Source: Streptomyces sp. CG1
GTDB taxonomy: Bacteria > Actinomycetota > Actinomycetes > Streptomycetales > Streptomycetaceae
NCBI RefSeq assembly: GCF_041080625.1
Contig: NZ_CP163518.1
Coordinates: forward strand, 5,518,001 to 5,582,000
Direction: 5' to 3'
Length of the DNA stretch: 64,000 nucleotides
Shown here: positions 1-7,449 of the stretch, piece after piece
How positions within the stretch are numbered: the stretch's first letter is position 1
Layout of the letters: every line of letters starts with the position of its first letter
Translations under genes and position numbers: made by a program
The notes under the pieces: model-generated
Database searches by the model: none
Seen by the model: the letters and a program-made list of their open reading frames with translations, nothing else
What the model was told of the DNA's origin: nothing

Positions 1-171
1 CAGGCCGCGCAGGACGGTGTTGACGTTGATGTCCAGGGCCGTGGAGAGATCGCGGGCCGAGGGCAGCCGGTCGCCGGTGCGGCACTCGCCCTCGGCGACG
101 GCCCGCCGGATCGCCGCCGCGACCTGCTCGTGCAGGGGGCGGGTGTCGGTCTTGTCCAGACGTAGCAGCAT
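1..171 (-). CDS. GntR-family regulator, N-terminal part (cut by window edge)
   Basis: Only the first 57 residues are inside the window; the gene continues beyond base 1. The visible part is a GntR winged helix-turn-helix, with a LHEQVAAAIRRAVAEG helix, then GDRLPSARDLSTALDINVNTV. This fits the YtrA-like or short GntR groups, but the effector domain that would decide the subfamily is missing. The start ATG at 171 lies directly against an inverted repeat (170-194), so autoregulation is likely. A target cannot be named; YtrA-type genes often precede ABC transporter genes, which would lie outside the window. Confidence 0.85.
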   Translation of the reverse strand, partial: MLLRLDKTDTRPLHEQVAAAIRRAVAEGECRTGDRLPSARDLSTALDINVNTVLRGL

Positions 172-194
172 GGTGCCAATGAAACTAGCACCAT
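170..194. promoter_or_regulatory. Inverted repeat at the start of the GntR gene, probable operator
   Basis: ATGGTGC (170-176) and GCACCAT (188-194) form a 7-bp inverted repeat with an 11-bp spacer. It covers the start codon and a possible -10 box (TAGTTT on the minus strand) of the GntR gene. GntR proteins usually bind such dyads in their own promoters. Operator function is inferred. Confidence 0.5.
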
Positions 195-221
195 CGGCTT
201 CATTGTGCAGCGGGTGGGCAG

Positions 222-261
222 CAGAACGGGCCCGCCGCTTTGTCGCGACGGGCCCGTTCTG
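222..261 (-). terminator. Terminator of the DD-peptidase gene
   Basis: A perfect 13-bp stem (222-234 with 249-261, CAGAACGGGCCCG and its complement) with a 14-nt loop lies 15 bases beyond the stop codon of the DD-peptidase gene. It also separates that gene from the GntR gene. Confidence 0.8.
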
Positions 262-276
262 TTGTCCCCTGGTGTG

Positions 277-1188
277 TCAGCCGAGCTTGGCGAAGCCGTA
301 GTCGAGGAGCTTCTTCGCGTCCGCCTCCCGCTGGGGGATGGAGGTGGAGGCGAGGACGGTGCCGATGACCGTCTTGCCGTTCCGGGTCGCGGCGAAGACC
401 AGGCAGTACTTGGCCTCCGGGCCGGAGCCGGTCTTGACGCCGATGGTGCCGCTGTAGCTGCTGAGGAGCCCGTTGGTGTTGGTCCACGCGGCCATCGTGC
501 GGGTGCTGCCCGTCCTGGTGATGGTCTTCGCGGTGTACGACTTGGTCTGCACGACCGTGCGGAACGTGGAGTTCTTCATCGCGCTGCTGGCGATCTTCGT
601 CAGATCGCGCGGCGTCGACCAGTTGTTGCCGTTGCCGATGCCGTCGAACGAATCGAAGTGGGTGTTCTTCAGGCCCAGGCTGGTGGCGGCGGCGTTCATC
701 TTGCCGATGAAGTTCTTCACACGCGCGTCGCGGGTGGAGCCGGAGCCGTAGGTGTCGGCGAGCGCGTAGGCGGCGTCGCAGCCGGACGGCAGCATCAGCC
801 CGTACAGCAGCTGGCGGACGGTGACCTTGTCGCCGACGATCAGGTGCGCCTGGGAGGCGTTGTTCTTGACGACGTAGTCGCTGTACGCCTTCTGGATCGT
901 CACCTTGCGGTCGAGGTTGAGGTTCGACTGCGCGAGCACGACCTTGGCGGTCATGATCTTGGTGGTCGAGCCGGTGGACCGCTGGGTGTCCGCGGCCTTC
1001 GTGTAGAGCGAGGCGCCGTTCGCGTTGTTCATCACGTAGCCGCCGGCGGCCACGATCGAGGGCGTCGTGACGGCCTGAGCGGGCGCCGCGGTGAGGGCAC
1101 CGGTCGCGAGCAGCGCGCCGGAGGCGACGGCGACGGCGGCGGCTCTGCGGATAAGCGTGGTGCGGGTGCCCTTAATGCCGGTAATCAA
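277..1188 (-). CDS. Secreted D-alanyl-D-alanine peptidase, K15 DD-transpeptidase type
   Basis: This is a class of low-molecular-weight penicillin-binding protein (peptidase family S11) that acts on D-Ala-D-Ala stems of peptidoglycan outside the membrane. The mature part (from VTTPS, 264 residues) matches my memory of the Streptomyces K15 DD-transpeptidase almost throughout, including its numbering: nucleophile S35 in STTK, S96-G-C98 in place of the usual SxN triad, and K213-T-G. The Cys in the second motif is the hallmark of K15 and goes with poor carboxypeptidase activity. An export signal ends at APAQA. No ATG or GTG fits the start; the best choice is the TTG at 1188 with GGGG 8 bases upstream, giving a 39-residue signal. 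The start is uncertain, the family is not. Confidence 0.93.
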   Translation of the reverse strand: MITGIKGTRTTLIRRAAAVAVASGALLATGALTAAPAQAVTTPSIVAAGGYVMNNANGASLYTKAADTQRSTGSTTKIMTAKVVLAQSNLNLDRKVTIQKAYSDYVVKNNASQAHLIVGDKVTVRQLLYGLMLPSGCDAAYALADTYGSGSTRDARVKNFIGKMNAAATSLGLKNTHFDSFDGIGNGNNWSTPRDLTKIASSAMKNSTFRTVVQTKSYTAKTITRTGSTRTMAAWTNTNGLLSSYSGTIGVKTGSGPEAKYCLVFAATRNGKTVIGTVLASTSIPQREADAKKLLDYGFAKLG

Positions 1189-1376
1189 AGTGATGTACCC
1201 CGATGTGTTGAATGCCCCTGAGGTGCGGCCGAGTTGAGGTGGCGGTAGCAGAGGGCCGCACGTGTGAGACACGTAAGTAGCACAGAAGGTTGTGTCGGTG
1301 CTGCGGAGGTTTTCCGGCACGTCCGGATGCTGGACGCCACTGCCGCATGCGTACGTGTTGTATCTATCCTGTGGGC

Positions 1377-2051
1377 ATGAAGACGGCCGTACCGCAGACC
1401 GCCCGCCCGCACGAGAAGCCGCAGCCCGCCGCCGACCGGGTGTACGCCCATGTCAAGCAGGGCGTCCTGGACCGCCGCTACGAGGGCGGCACCCTGCTCA
1501 CCGAGGGCGAGCTGGCCGAGGCCGTCGGGGTCTCGCGCACACCCGTGCGGGAGGCCCTGCTGCGGCTGGAGGTCGAGGGCCTGATCCGGCTCTACCCGAA
1601 GAAGGGCGCCCTGGTGCTGCCCGTCTCCGCGCAGGAGATCGCCGACGTGGTGGAGACCCGTCAGCTGGTCGAGGAGCACGCCGCCCGCAAGGCCGTACCC
1701 GCCCCGCTCGGTCTGCTGGAGCGGCTGACCGAGCTGCTGGAACTGCAGAAGGCGCAGGCCGCTGCCGGTGACCTGGCCGCGGCCGCGGTCACCGACCGCT
1801 CCTTCCACGCCGAGATCGTGCGCAGCGGCGGCAACGAGATTCTGTCCCGGCTCTACGACCAACTGCGCGACCGGCAGCTGCGGATGGGCGTCGCCGTCAT
1901 GCACTCCCACCCCGACCGGATCGCCAAGACGCTCACCGAGCACGAGGAGATACTGGACGCGCTGCGCGCCGGGGACGCGGAGGCGGCCGTCGAGGTCGTG
2001 CACCGGCATGTGAGCTGGTTCGAGCACCTCGCCCGGGGTGAGGTCCGATGA
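1377..2051 (+). CDS. FadR-type (FCD) GntR regulator
   Basis: This 224-residue protein has an N-terminal winged helix (about 20-85, with GVSRTPVREALLRLE as recognition helix region) and a C-terminal all-helical FCD ligand domain containing ETRQLVEEHAAR around 93-104. FCD regulators bind small carboxylates or similar metabolites through a metal site and usually repress neighbouring transport or catabolic genes. Its stop codon overlaps the start of the following MFS transporter (ATGA), so the two are translated together and the transporter is the likely target. The start at ATG 1377 is chosen because the upstream sequence has promoter-like TATCTAT and no coding character. The ligand is unknown. 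Confidence 0.9.
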   Translation: MKTAVPQTARPHEKPQPAADRVYAHVKQGVLDRRYEGGTLLTEGELAEAVGVSRTPVREALLRLEVEGLIRLYPKKGALVLPVSAQEIADVVETRQLVEEHAARKAVPAPLGLLERLTELLELQKAQAAAGDLAAAAVTDRSFHAEIVRSGGNEILSRLYDQLRDRQLRMGVAVMHSHPDRIAKTLTEHEEILDALRAGDAEAAVEVVHRHVSWFEHLARGEVR

Positions 2052-3358
2052 GCGGTCCGACGCGGAACGTCACCCTTCCGGGTGATCCGCCGGGCGGCCG
2101 GCGTGCCATCACCGTGTGGTCCATAGGCGTCGCCGTCTACTTCGTCGCCGTCATCTTCCGTACGTCACTCGGTGTGGCCGGACTGGACGCGGCGGACCGC
2201 TTCCATGTGAACGCCTCCGCCCTGTCGACGTTCTCCATACTCCAGCTGCTGGTCTACGCCGGCATGCAGATACCCGTCGGCCTGCTGGTCGACCGGCTCG
2301 GCACGAAGAAGGTCCTCGGTATCGGGGCGGTCCTCTTCACCGCCGGGCAGCTGGGCTTCGCCTTCTCGCCCTCGTACGGCACCGCCCTCGCCTCCCGCGC
2401 CCTGCTGGGCTGCGGTGACGCGATGACCTTCATCAGCGTGCTGCGGCTCGGCACCCGCTGGTTCCCGGCCCGGCGCGGACCGCTGGTCGCACAGCTCGCG
2501 GGGCTGGTGGGCATGGCGGGCAACCTGGTCTCCACGCTGGTCCTCGCCCGGCTGCTGCACGGCATCGGCTGGACCCCGGCGTTCGCCGGCAGCGCGCTCG
2601 CGGGTGTCGTCGTCCTCGTACTGACGCTGCTGTTCCTGAAGGACCACCCCGAGGGGTTCGAGCCCGAGCCGTCCCCGCACCTGGGCGTGGCCTACGTCCG
2701 CCGGCAGATCGCGGCGGCCTGGCGGGAGCCGGGTACGCGCCTCGGGCTGTGGGTGCACTTCACCACCCAGTTCCCGGCGATGGTGTTCCTGCTGCTGTGG
2801 GGCCTGCCGTTCCTGGTGCAGGCGCAGGGGCTCAGCCGGGCCACGGCCGGTGAGCTGCTGACGCTCGTCGTGCTGTCCAACATGGTGATCGGTCTGGTCT
2901 ACGGCCAGATCATCGCCCGGCACCATGCGGCGCGGCTGCCACTGGCGTTGGGCACGGTGGGGGCGACCGCGCTGCTGTGGGCCTCGACGCTGGCGTACCC
3001 CGGGGCGCATGCGCCGATGTGGCTGCTGGTGGTGCTGTGCGCGGTGCTGGGTGCGTGTGGGCCGGCCTCGATGATCGGGTTCGACTTCGCGCGGCCGGCC
3101 AACCCGCCCGAGCGACAGGGGACCGCGTCCGGTATCACCAACATGGGTGGATTCATCGCCTCGATGACGACTCTGTTCGCGGTCGGGGTGTTGCTGGATG
3201 CGACGGCGGACGACTACGACGTGGCGTTCTCGGCGGTGTTTGTGCTGCAGGCGCTCGGGGTGTCGCAGATACTGCGGCTTCGTGGGCGGGCTGCGCGGCG
3301 TGAGCGTGAGCGGCTGGTGGCCAGCCGGGTGGAGACGGTGCACGTACCGGCGGCTTAG
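2048..3358 (+). CDS. MFS transporter
   Basis: This 436-residue membrane protein has the hydrophobicity of about twelve transmembrane helices. The conserved MFS loop motif is visible as GLLVDRLGTKKVLG between helices 2 and 3. It is translationally coupled to the FCD-GntR regulator upstream (4-base overlap), which suggests substrate-dependent control of transport. The overall look is that of the anion/organic-acid or drug:H+ antiporter branches, but the substrate cannot be read from the sequence. The tail is basic (LRGRAARRERERL). No terminator is evident in the 99 bases before the next, convergent gene. Confidence 0.88.
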   Translation: MSGPTRNVTLPGDPPGGRRAITVWSIGVAVYFVAVIFRTSLGVAGLDAADRFHVNASALSTFSILQLLVYAGMQIPVGLLVDRLGTKKVLGIGAVLFTAGQLGFAFSPSYGTALASRALLGCGDAMTFISVLRLGTRWFPARRGPLVAQLAGLVGMAGNLVSTLVLARLLHGIGWTPAFAGSALAGVVVLVLTLLFLKDHPEGFEPEPSPHLGVAYVRRQIAAAWREPGTRLGLWVHFTTQFPAMVFLLLWGLPFLVQAQGLSRATAGELLTLVVLSNMVIGLVYGQIIARHHAARLPLALGTVGATALLWASTLAYPGAHAPMWLLVVLCAVLGACGPASMIGFDFARPANPPERQGTASGITNMGGFIASMTTLFAVGVLLDATADDYDVAFSAVFVLQALGVSQILRLRGRAARRERERLVASRVETVHVPAA

Positions 3359-3457
3359 CCGGGTTCACCCACCCGCGCACCACTCGTTTCCAGCCGGCCA
3401 AGAGCCTGGACAACCTGCCCGGTCCTCGCCGTCGGCGGCTTCCCGCCGCGGCTTCGC

Positions 3458-4282
3458 CTACGGCGTCACCGTGAAGTTGTTCAGGATTGCCGTTGTCAGG
3501 GCGGGGTCGCCCTCTGTCTTGATGCGGTCTGTCACTGCTTCGGGGGTGACGCGGCCGCAGGCCAGGCGGACGTAGGTCTCCCAGTCGAGGGTGAGGGTGG
3601 CGGCGGGGCCGAGGGCCGGGGCGGTTTCCAGGCTGCCGCGGCCCTGGATGTCGACGCGGATCGTGCGCAGGAACTCCACCGGGCCGTGCACGTCGAAGAC
3701 GATCGCCGAACTGCGCGGCGCGTCCGCGTCCTTCGCCACGACCTTGGGCAGTGCTTCCAGCAGGACGTCCCGGACCACATGCGCGCCCGGCGAGTCCAGG
3801 TTGCCGGGGCGGCCGAGGGCCGTACGCAGATCCTGTTCGTGCACCCACACGTCGAAGGCGCGGGTGCGGTAGGCCTGTTCCACCGTGACATCGGTGCCCA
3901 GCGGGCCGCGCACCGTGGTGCCGGGGGCGCGGGACTCGTTGCGCAGCTGGCGGTTGCGGCGGATGACCGTGTACTCCAGCTCGGCCGTCATCTCCGGTGC
4001 CGTGTGGTGGCGGCGGACGTCGACCTGCATCTCCATGTACCGCTGGTGCTCGTTGGTGACGTGGAAGAGGTCGCGGGGCAGCGTGTGGATGGGGCGCGGG
4101 TCGCCGAGCATCTCGCAGTCGAGGCCGATCACATGGGACACGACGTCCCGCACGGACCAGCCGGGGCACGGGGTCCGCCGGTTCCACTCGCCCTCGGCGA
4201 GCGACTGGACCATCTCGGATATCGCTTCGATGGAGTGCGTCCAGGCGTCGGCGTAGGGCTGGAGGGTGGGATGCAGACTCAC
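3458..4282 (-). CDS. Maleylpyruvate isomerase-family (mycothiol/DinB fold) protein
   Basis: A 274-residue protein of the mycothiol-dependent maleylpyruvate isomerase family, typical of actinobacteria. The N-terminal DinB-like helical bundle carries CPGWSVRDVVSHVIGLDCEM, in which His is a likely metal ligand; a second region DVWVHEQDLRTALGRPG matches the end of the MDMPI N-terminal domain. Members are thought to use mycothiol in detoxification or isomerisation, but most Streptomyces paralogues have no proven reaction. The GTG at 4282 is chosen as start because GAGGGG lies 8 bases upstream. The gene faces away from the nitrilase gene. Confidence 0.82.
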   Translation of the reverse strand: MSLHPTLQPYADAWTHSIEAISEMVQSLAEGEWNRRTPCPGWSVRDVVSHVIGLDCEMLGDPRPIHTLPRDLFHVTNEHQRYMEMQVDVRRHHTAPEMTAELEYTVIRRNRQLRNESRAPGTTVRGPLGTDVTVEQAYRTRAFDVWVHEQDLRTALGRPGNLDSPGAHVVRDVLLEALPKVVAKDADAPRSSAIVFDVHGPVEFLRTIRVDIQGRGSLETAPALGPAATLTLDWETYVRLACGRVTPEAVTDRIKTEGDPALTTAILNNFTVTP

Positions 4283-4370
4283 GGAACGGGACCCCTCGGC
4301 GGTCGGTACACGGGCAGTTGTGGCGGCGTTGTCAGCGGGCGGCGGCGACGGCACGGCGGCGGGTGTCTGA

Positions 4371-4415
4371 GACTCCCCCTGGTTCTCGACTGCGCTCGAA
4401 CCGGGGGACCCCCAA
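4371..4415. repeat. Dispersed Streptomyces hairpin element
   Basis: CCCCC-T-GGTTC (4375-4385) pairs with GAACC-GGGGG (4398-4407) around a TCGACTGCGCTC loop, in the divergent region between the MDMPI and nitrilase genes. I recall this kind of element, often next to GGGGGACCCCC, as recurring between genes in many Streptomyces genomes. Only this one copy was noticed in the window, so the dispersed nature rests on memory, not on this sequence. Confidence 0.55.
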
Positions 4416-4503
4416 GTTACGCTGCCTGCAGGCACCCCGGCAGTGCTTTCGTGTGACGATCGTAGGCCTGTATGGACGACTCGAATGTCAGGACGGTGGT
4501 AGT

Positions 4504-5298
4504 GTGCGCGCCTCGCTGATCCAGATCGCCGTGAACGAGGACGAATCGGTCGACTCCCGGCGGCAGCGGGTGGCCGCGCTGGTCCGGCAGCAGTCCGGGG
4601 CCGACCTCGTCGTCCTGCCCGAGCTGTGGACGACCGGGGCGTTCGCCTACGAGGAGTTCGGCCGGGAGGCCGAGCCGCTCGAAGGGCCGACGTATGAGGT
4701 CATGGCCAAGGCCGCGAGTGACGCGGGTGTATGGCTGCACGCCGGCTCCATTCCGGAACGGGACCCGGACGGACCTCTCTACAACACCTCTCTCATCTTC
4801 TCCCCCTCCGGTGAGCTGGCTGCCGCCTACCGCAAGATCCATCGCTTCGGCTTCGACAAGGGCGAGGCCGTGCTGATGGGCGCCGGGCGGGACCCGGTGA
4901 CGGTCCGGCTGCCCGGGACCACGCTCGGCGTGGCGACCTGCTACGACCTCCGTTTCCCCGAACTCTTCCGCTCACTGGTCGACGCCGGCGCCGAGACGCT
5001 GGTGATCCCGGCGGGCTGGCCCGAGCGGCGACGCGCGCACTGGACGCTGCTGGCTCAGGCGCGGGCGGTGGAGAACCAGGCGTTCGTGCTTGCGTGTGGA
5101 ACGGCCGGGACCCATGCGGGAGTTCCGCAGGCGGGTCACTCGATCGTGGTGGATCCATGGGGCGAGGTGCTCGCCGAGGCGGGCCCGGACGAGCAGATCC
5201 TCAGCGTCGACTTCGACCCGGCGAAGGTGGCGACGACGCGGGAGCAGTTCCCGGCGCTGAAGGACCGCGTACTGGGTCTGGAGCCACCGCGCCGCTGA
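4504..5298 (+). CDS. Carbon-nitrogen hydrolase (nitrilase superfamily, Nit2/omega-amidase-like)
   Basis: This 264-residue cytoplasmic enzyme hydrolyses an amide or nitrile C-N bond through a Cys-Glu-Lys triad. All three are visible: E40 in VVLPELW, K111 in YRKIHRFGF and C146 in CYDLRFPELFR. The CYDLRFPE form and the length are typical of the Nit2/omega-amidase branch, which cleaves alpha-ketoglutaramate-like amides; the exact substrate is inferred only. The GTG start at 4504 is preceded by a GGACGGTGG stretch. The gene converges on a LURP-one-like gene with 16 bases between stops. A long fused N-terminal frame upstream was discarded as non-coding. Confidence 0.9.
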   Translation: MRASLIQIAVNEDESVDSRRQRVAALVRQQSGADLVVLPELWTTGAFAYEEFGREAEPLEGPTYEVMAKAASDAGVWLHAGSIPERDPDGPLYNTSLIFSPSGELAAAYRKIHRFGFDKGEAVLMGAGRDPVTVRLPGTTLGVATCYDLRFPELFRSLVDAGAETLVIPAGWPERRRAHWTLLAQARAVENQAFVLACGTAGTHAGVPQAGHSIVVDPWGEVLAEAGPDEQILSVDFDPAKVATTREQFPALKDRVLGLEPPRR

Positions 5299-5314
5299 AC
5301 ACCACACCCAGGCC

Positions 5315-5809
5315 CTAGTCGTCCTCCCGCTCCTTCTGTGCCAGGTGGATCACGCACACCGCCACCGCGATGAGCAGGGCCGGGTCGGCGTCGTCGCGGA
5401 CGATGTCGACGCCGTAGGTGTCCCGCAGGTGCAGCCAGCGGCGGGAGATCACCGCGAGGAGTTCGCCGTCGTACTCGATGGCGAACTCGTGGTCGAGGAT
5501 CTTGCCGCTGACGTCCAGCACGGTGCCGTCGGCCAGGGACACCCGGTAGTGGTTGCGCAGCAGGGACAGCCGCTTGCGCTTGATGGTGGCAAGGCCCTCG
5601 CCGTCCCGCTCGATCACCATGGTGTCGCGCAAAGCGAACATCTTCTGGTGGATGTCGATCAGAACGCGTCCGTGCGCGTCCTTGAGCTGGAAGGTGTCCC
5701 GCAGCCGCATGGCCTTGCCGTCGACGAGGAACACCTTCCGGCCGTGCTCGTCCTCGATCCAGTAGTCGTCACCGATACCGAGGAGCCGGTCGCGTACGAG
5801 GAGTCTCAT
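5315..5809 (-). CDS. LURP-one-related (Tubby C-like fold) protein
   Basis: A 164-residue protein made of repeated beta-strand units (GRKVFLVDGKA, GRVLIDIHQKM, HYRVSLADGTV), the pattern of LURP-one-related proteins, which share the phospholipid-scramblase/Tubby barrel. The tail is a hydrophobic helix (LLIAVAVCVIHLAQ) and may touch the membrane. The bacterial role is unknown; lipid binding is only an inference from fold. The ATG at 5809 is preceded by the 10-bp palindrome CGGTTAACCG (5811-5820), which could be an operator or part of the promoter. Confidence 0.75.
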   Translation of the reverse strand: MRLLVRDRLLGIGDDYWIEDEHGRKVFLVDGKAMRLRDTFQLKDAHGRVLIDIHQKMFALRDTMVIERDGEGLATIKRKRLSLLRNHYRVSLADGTVLDVSGKILDHEFAIEYDGELLAVISRRWLHLRDTYGVDIVRDDADPALLIAVAVCVIHLAQKEREDD

Positions 5810-5810
5810 G

Positions 5811-5910
5811 CGGTTAACCGTTCCCCGTCGCGGCACGATCATCACAGGGCCGTACGGCGATCTCACGGAGCCGGAAGGTGCCGGAAGGCGGTCGTCACGG
5901 AGCCGGAAGG
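5811..5910. repeat. Palindrome and direct repeats between the LURP and AraC genes
   Basis: CGGTTAACCG (5811-5820) is a perfect palindrome immediately upstream of the LURP start. The 16-base TCACGGAGCCGGAAGG occurs twice, at 5863-5878 and 5895-5910, 32 bases apart; the second copy overlaps the last codons of the AraC-type gene. CCGGAAGG occurs once more at 5881. A regulatory role is possible but unproven. Confidence 0.5.
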
Positions 5911-6905
5911 AGAGGGGACCGCGGGCCGAAACGCCTGCGGTAGTCCGAGGGGCTCAGCCCCGTCTCCCGGCGCAGCCGGGCCCGCAGATTGGCCGCCGTA
6001 CCGAGCCCGCTGCGGGCCGCGACGACGTCCAGGCGCTCCTCGCCCCGTTCGATCAGCCGGCACGCCAGCGCCACGCGCTCGCCGGTGAGCCAGGCCAGTG
6101 GCGTCGTCCCCAGCTGGGCGCGGAAGCGGCGGTGCAGGGTGGCGGGGCTGACCGCCGCGCGGGCGGCGAGGTCCGCCACCGTCAGCGGCTCGCCGAGCCG
6201 CTCCTGCGCCCAGGCCAGCAGCGGGCCGAGCGACTCGTCGGGCACGTCGGGCACCGGGCGCTCCACGAACTGCCGCTGGCCGCCGTCCCGGTGGGCGGCG
6301 AAGACGAGTCGTCGCGAGACGGCGTTCGCGAGTTCCGCGCCGTGGTCGCGGCGCCAGAGGTGCAGGCCGAGGTCGAGCGCGGCCGCGCTGCCGGCGGCGG
6401 TGAGGATGTCGCCCTCGTCCACGAACAGCACGTCCGGTGCCAGCAGCACCCTGGGATGCAGTTCACGGAAGGTGTCCGCCCACATCCAGTGCGTGGTGGC
6501 CAGTCGCCCGTCGAGCAGCCCGGCCTCGGCGAGGGCGAAGCTGCCCGTGCAGAAGCTGACGACGCGGGCCCCGCGCGCGTGGGCGCGCCGAATGGTGTCC
6601 AGGACGTCGGCGCCGCGCGGTACGACGTTGTCGGGGCGTCCCGGTACGACGACGGTGTCGGCCTCGTCCGCCGCCTCCAGGCCGGGCACACCGGTCAGGG
6701 TGAAGAAGCCGTGGTTCATCCGCACCCCGGGGGTGGGCGTGCACAGCGTCACCTCGTACAGCCGTCCCTGAAGGCCCAGTTCGGGTCTGGGCAGCCCGAA
6801 CAGCTCGGTGGCGACGCCGACCTCGAAGGGGTTGGTGCCCTCGTCGACGATCACGGCGACCCGGTGAGCCCGATGCGGGCGCCGGTGAGAGGAATCTTGC
6901 GGCAT
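5895..6905 (-). CDS. GlxA-type AraC regulator (DJ-1/PfpI domain plus AraC HTH)
   Basis: A 336-residue transcription factor. The first part (about 15-185) is a DJ-1/PfpI-like domain with the nucleophile-elbow sequence VSFCTGSFALAEAGLLDG, used here as a ligand or stress sensor rather than a protease. The C-terminal part (about 225-325) is a double helix-turn-helix of the AraC family, with VADLAARAAVSPATLHRRFRAQ and the LSPSDYRRRF signature. It is divergent from a small cupin gene with a 52-base promoter region between them, so the cupin is the most likely target. The inducer is unknown. Confidence 0.92.
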   Translation of the reverse strand: MPQDSSHRRPHRAHRVAVIVDEGTNPFEVGVATELFGLPRPELGLQGRLYEVTLCTPTPGVRMNHGFFTLTGVPGLEAADEADTVVVPGRPDNVVPRGADVLDTIRRAHARGARVVSFCTGSFALAEAGLLDGRLATTHWMWADTFRELHPRVLLAPDVLFVDEGDILTAAGSAAALDLGLHLWRRDHGAELANAVSRRLVFAAHRDGGQRQFVERPVPDVPDESLGPLLAWAQERLGEPLTVADLAARAAVSPATLHRRFRAQLGTTPLAWLTGERVALACRLIERGEERLDVVAARSGLGTAANLRARLRRETGLSPSDYRRRFGPRSPLLPAP

Positions 6906-6957
6906 ATGCGATTCCTAGCACTCGTACGACGGCCCCGGCCACCCGCACGATGAATCC

Positions 6958-7365
6958 ATGGAAACGATCTCCGAACCCAGGCAGCCGATCTCTCTCGCCC
7001 AGGCCCTCGCGTCCTTCACCGAGCGGTGGAGCCCGCGCATCGTGACCACTGTCAACGACTACGACGTGCGCGTGGCGAAGGTGGAGGGTGAACACCTCTG
7101 GCACGTCCATGACCACACCGACGAGTTCTTCCTGGTCCTCGACGGCGAACTGCACATCGGTCTGCGCGAGCCGGCCGGAGAGCGGACGGTCGTGCTGCCC
7201 AAGGGCTCGGTGTTCACCGTCCCGCGCGGGACCGAGCACAAGCCGTACGCGCGCGTGCCCACCGAGATCCTCGTCCTCGAGCCCAGCGGCACCCTGTCGG
7301 TCGGCGACCGGCACGAGGAGGTGCCGGACCACGTGGACGCCACCATCGGGCATGCCCTGAACTGA
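6958..7365 (+). CDS. Small cupin-domain protein
   Basis: A 135-residue single-domain cupin. The metal-binding motif is visible as HLWHVHDHTDEFFLVLDGELHIGL, with several His and a Glu, followed by the second motif PKGSVFTVPRGTEHKPYA. Such proteins can be dioxygenases, isomerases or simple binding proteins. It is transcribed away from a GlxA-type regulator that shares its promoter region, which suggests an inducible detoxifying or sensing function. The enzyme reaction cannot be assigned. Confidence 0.88.
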   Translation: METISEPRQPISLAQALASFTERWSPRIVTTVNDYDVRVAKVEGEHLWHVHDHTDEFFLVLDGELHIGLREPAGERTVVLPKGSVFTVPRGTEHKPYARVPTEILVLEPSGTLSVGDRHEEVPDHVDATIGHALN

Positions 7366-7397
7366 CGGTTCACCGGACCTGGACCGGTTGCCGACGG

Positions 7398-7406
7398 TTG
7401 TCCACA
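7398..7406. promoter_or_regulatory. Single DnaA-box-like 9-mer
   Basis: TTGTCCACA matches the preferred Streptomyces DnaA box exactly. It stands alone upstream of the thioredoxin-NHL gene, not in a cluster, so it is not an origin. It may titrate DnaA, regulate the gene, or be chance. Confidence 0.35.
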
Positions 7407-7449
7407 GGCGCCGAAGCGGCTGTCGGAGCCGGGTGGCACCCTTGGGGCC

